Origin: JBIQLO01 sp044464175
GTDB taxonomy: Bacteria > Planctomycetota > Phycisphaerae > Tepidisphaerales > Tepidisphaeraceae
Reading direction: 5' to 3'
NCBI GenBank assembly: GCA_044464175.1
Contig: JBIQLO010000048.1
Coordinates: forward strand, 1-21,875
DNA: 21,875 nt
Made by a program: the position numbers and the translations under genes. Each line of letters starts with the position of its first letter. Positions within the stretch are counted from its first letter, which is position 1. This document shows positions 20,138-21,875 of this stretch, piece by piece. Under the pieces are notes generated by a model. That model ran no database searches and was not told where the DNA came from. It saw nothing but the letters and a program-made list of their open reading frames with translations.

Positions 20138-20314
20138 TCAGGCCGCCGCCTCCCGAAGCTCCCGGATCGACTGGCTCAGAACATATCGCTTGTGATGCAT
20201 GTACGCCGCGCGCCGCCCCAGAATCCGGCACCGCTTCTTCTTGAAGCAGTAGCCATGCTTGTTGATCTTGCTGATCGGCCCCTCACAATTTTTGCAAACG
20301 CGTTTATATCTCAC
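20138..20314 (-). CDS. 58-residue basic Cys4 (zinc-ribbon-like) small protein
   Basis: A short gene with a GTG start and TGA stop. The protein begins MRYKRVCKNC and contains C7-X2-C10-X12-C23-X5-C29, a plausible four-Cys metal site. It is rich in Lys and Arg (KKKRC, RILGRR, HHKRY) and ends in a predicted helix, SQSIRELREAAA. AGGGGA lies 6 nt before the GTG. Regular codon use with GC-rich third positions in the second half, the Shine-Dalgarno and the Cys spacing support a real gene. The size and charge suggest a nucleic-acid-binding or ribosome-associated protein, but I do not recognise the family. It lies between gltB (terminator between them) and acyP, on the same strand. Confidence 0.7.
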   Translation of the reverse strand: MRYKRVCKNCEGPISKINKHGYCFKKKRCRILGRRAAYMHHKRYVLSQSIRELREAAA

Positions 20315-20344
20315 TCAAAGTCCCCTTTTTTTCTGTTCAAAATA

Positions 20345-20371
20345 CCCATTCCCTGCCGGGAACAAAATGGG
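20345..20371. repeat. Bulged hairpin upstream of the Cys4 gene
   Basis: CCCA-TTCCC-TGCC-GGGAA-(5-nt bulge)-TGGG folds as a nested hairpin. It lies 31 nt before the start of the small Cys4 gene on the minus strand, after the gltB terminator, so it could be a second terminator or a leader structure. Confidence 0.4.
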
Positions 20372-20379
20372 ATTTTTTC

Positions 20380-20432
20380 AAAAAACAACGCCCCGGCCCC
20401 GGCCGGGCCCTTTCCCAGGGCCCGGCCGAGGT
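20380..20432 (-). terminator. Likely terminator of gltB
   Basis: A 12-bp perfect GC stem (20400-20411 with 20417-20428, loop TTCCC on the + strand) is followed on the minus strand, about 12 nt later, by TTGTTTTTT. It lies 33 nt past the gltB stop. The distance from stem to T-tract is longer than ideal, but G-T pairing and the C/G runs can extend the stem. Confidence 0.6.
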
Positions 20433-20464
20433 CGGAAAAACAATCCTCGTTCAACTATATTCCC

Positions 20465-21875
20465 CTAGGCTCCCACCGTCTGTCGATTGGACAACTGGGC
20501 CGCGCGGGCCTCAATCTCCGCCTGGTGGTCGAGAATCCGCCGGTAGTCGTTGGGCATCACCTTCACGAAATACCGCAGCCGCTCGTCGAAATCCTCCAGG
20601 ATGCGCTTCGCCTCGGTCGAACCGGTGTAACGCGCGTGGTTCTCCAGCAGCGTCCGGATCGTCTCGATGTCCTCCGGCCGGTCCGGCTTCTCCAGCATCA
20701 CCATGTCCTGGTTGCACAGCTTGTGGAACGGCTCCCGGCGATCATCCGGCGGCGCGTAAACATACGCGATGCCGCCGCTCATCCCCGCCGCGAAGTTGCG
20801 CCCCGTCGGCCCGATCACCACCACCCGCCCCCCGGTCATGTATTCACACCCGTGGTCGCCGCACCCCTCCACCACCGCCTTGGCGCCGCTGTTGCGAACG
20901 CAGAAACGCTCGCCCACCACGCCCCGCAGGTAAATCTCCCCGTCAATCGCACCATACCCGATGACGTTGCCGGCGATGATGTTGTCCTCGGGCCGGAAGT
21001 CGGCGTTGGACGGCGGATAGACCGCAATCCTCCCGCCGGACAGCCCCTTGCCCAGGTAGTCGTTGGCATCCCCTTCCAGCCGCAGCGTGATGCCCCGCGC
21101 CAGGAAGCAGCCAAAGCTCTGCCCGGCATTGCCGGTGAACTTGAAGCTGATCGTCTCATCGGGCAGCCCCTTGAAGCCGTACTTCTTGGCCACTTCTCCC
21201 GACAGCGTCGTCCCGACCGTCCGGTTGATGTTGGTGATCGGCAGTTCCGCCGAGACTTTTTCGCCCCGCTCCAGCGCCGGCTGGGCCAGCGGAATCAGTT
21301 GCCTCTGGTCCAGCGATTCGCTCAGCCCGTGGTCCTGTGCCTCCACGTTGCGGATCGCCGCGTCGGGATAGTGCCCGGTCGGCTGATGAAGAATGACCGA
21401 CAAATCCAGCTTCTTCGCCTTCCAGTGGTTGGAGACATCGTCAAATTCCAGCTTGTCCACCCGCCCCACCATCTCATTGACGGTGCGGAAGCCCAGCTCG
21501 GCCATGATCTCCCGCAGCTCCTCGGCCACGAAGAACATGAAATTGATCACATGCTCCGGCTTGCCGGCGAACTTGCGCCGCAGCTCCGGGTCCTGCGTGG
21601 CGATGCCCACCGGGCAGGTGTTCAGGTGGCACACCCGCATCATGATGCACCCGCTGGCGATCAGCGGGCCGGTGGAAAAGCCGATCTCCTCCGCCCCCAG
21701 CAGCATGGCGATCGCCACATCCCGCCCGGTCTTGATCTGACCGTCGGCCTGGATCACCACGCGCCCGCGCAGGTTGTTCATCACCAGCACCTGCTGCGTC
21801 TCGGCCAGGCCCATCTCCCACGGAATCCCCGCGTGCTTGATGCTCGTCTGCGGCGAAGCGCCGGTCCCGCCCGAA
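20465..21875 (-). CDS. gltB: Glutamate synthase large subunit, C-terminal part (cut by window end)
   Basis: The last 470 codons of the alpha chain of glutamate synthase (GOGAT), which makes glutamate from glutamine and 2-oxoglutarate. The frame is open through the right edge: upstream of the first internal Met it reads GGTGASPQTSIKHAGIPWE, part of the FMN-binding synthase domain. The 3Fe-4S ligands are seen in CIMMRVCHLNTCPVGIATQ. The C-terminal right-handed beta-helix domain follows: GNAGQSFGCFLARGITLRLEGDANDYLGKGLSGGRI, and repeated glycine turns up to GRNFAAGMSGGIAYVY. The end at SNRQTVGA is a normal terminus. No gltD is downstream, so the small subunit gene lies elsewhere or upstream. Confidence 0.97.
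   Translation of the reverse strand, partial: SGGTGASPQTSIKHAGIPWEMGLAETQQVLVMNNLRGRVVIQADGQIKTGRDVAIAMLLGAEEIGFSTGPLIASGCIMMRVCHLNTCPVGIATQDPELRRKFAGKPEHVINFMFFVAEELREIMAELGFRTVNEMVGRVDKLEFDDVSNHWKAKKLDLSVILHQPTGHYPDAAIRNVEAQDHGLSESLDQRQLIPLAQPALERGEKVSAELPITNINRTVGTTLSGEVAKKYGFKGLPDETISFKFTGNAGQSFGCFLARGITLRLEGDANDYLGKGLSGGRIAVYPPSNADFRPEDNIIAGNVIGYGAIDGEIYLRGVVGERFCVRNSGAKAVVEGCGDHGCEYMTGGRVVVIGPTGRNFAAGMSGGIAYVYAPPDDRREPFHKLCNQDMVMLEKPDRPEDIETIRTLLENHARYTGSTEAKRILEDFDERLRYFVKVMPNDYRRILDHQAEIEARAAQLSNRQTVGA

Overview
The window comes from a GC-rich Gram-negative bacterium. The most likely source is the Planctomycetota, class Phycisphaerae or a close relative in the PVC group. Evidence: lpxB shows a lipid A outer membrane. 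The two pseudopilin-like proteins with FTLVELLVV N-termini and H-X9-DG-type C-termini, and the secreted DUF4838 protein, belong to families greatly expanded in planctomycetes and Lentisphaerota. Taxonomy is inferred from gene content only. No tRNA, rRNA, CRISPR array, IS element or phage gene was found.

Layout. 1-1635 (+): 3' end of adenosylhomocysteinase and an MscS-type mechanosensitive channel. 1666-5447 (-): lpxB, a YkgJ-type Cys-cluster protein, a D-2-hydroxyacid dehydrogenase and a class I methyltransferase. 5493-10792 (-): the most distinctive part, an apparent four-gene operon in the order LacI-type regulator, pseudopilin, pseudopilin, secreted DUF4838 protein. It starts at a promoter with a consensus -35 box overlaid by two LacI-type operators 21 bp apart, and ends at an 18-bp perfect hairpin plus T-tract. 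10954-16185 (+): a LarA-family protein, a PfkB-type sugar-phosphate kinase, a cytoplasmic GH2 glycosidase and a PilZ protein. 16284-21875 (-): a PTS EIIA-type protein, glutamate dehydrogenase, an acylphosphatase / FAH-family / 6-phosphogluconolactonase run, a 58-residue Cys4 protein missed by simple ORF calling, and the 3' end of glutamate synthase (gltB).

How it fits together. The centre looks like a carbohydrate-response locus. An autoregulated repressor controls two cell-surface pseudopilins and an exported glycan-active-type protein, with cytoplasmic sugar enzymes (GH2, PfkB kinase, LarA homologue) next door on the other strand. The right side is central metabolism: nitrogen assimilation (gdh, gltB) and the oxidative pentose phosphate step (pgl).

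The intergenic spaces are unusually structured. There are at least four degenerate period-7 arrays, each with a different unit, and several perfect palindromes. In two places such a repeat supplies the last codons of a protein: the LacI regulator and the LarA homologue. Several genes (methyltransferase, PfkB kinase, GH2, gdh) have a -10-like hexamer 6-8 nt before the start codon and no Shine-Dalgarno, which suggests leaderless transcripts.
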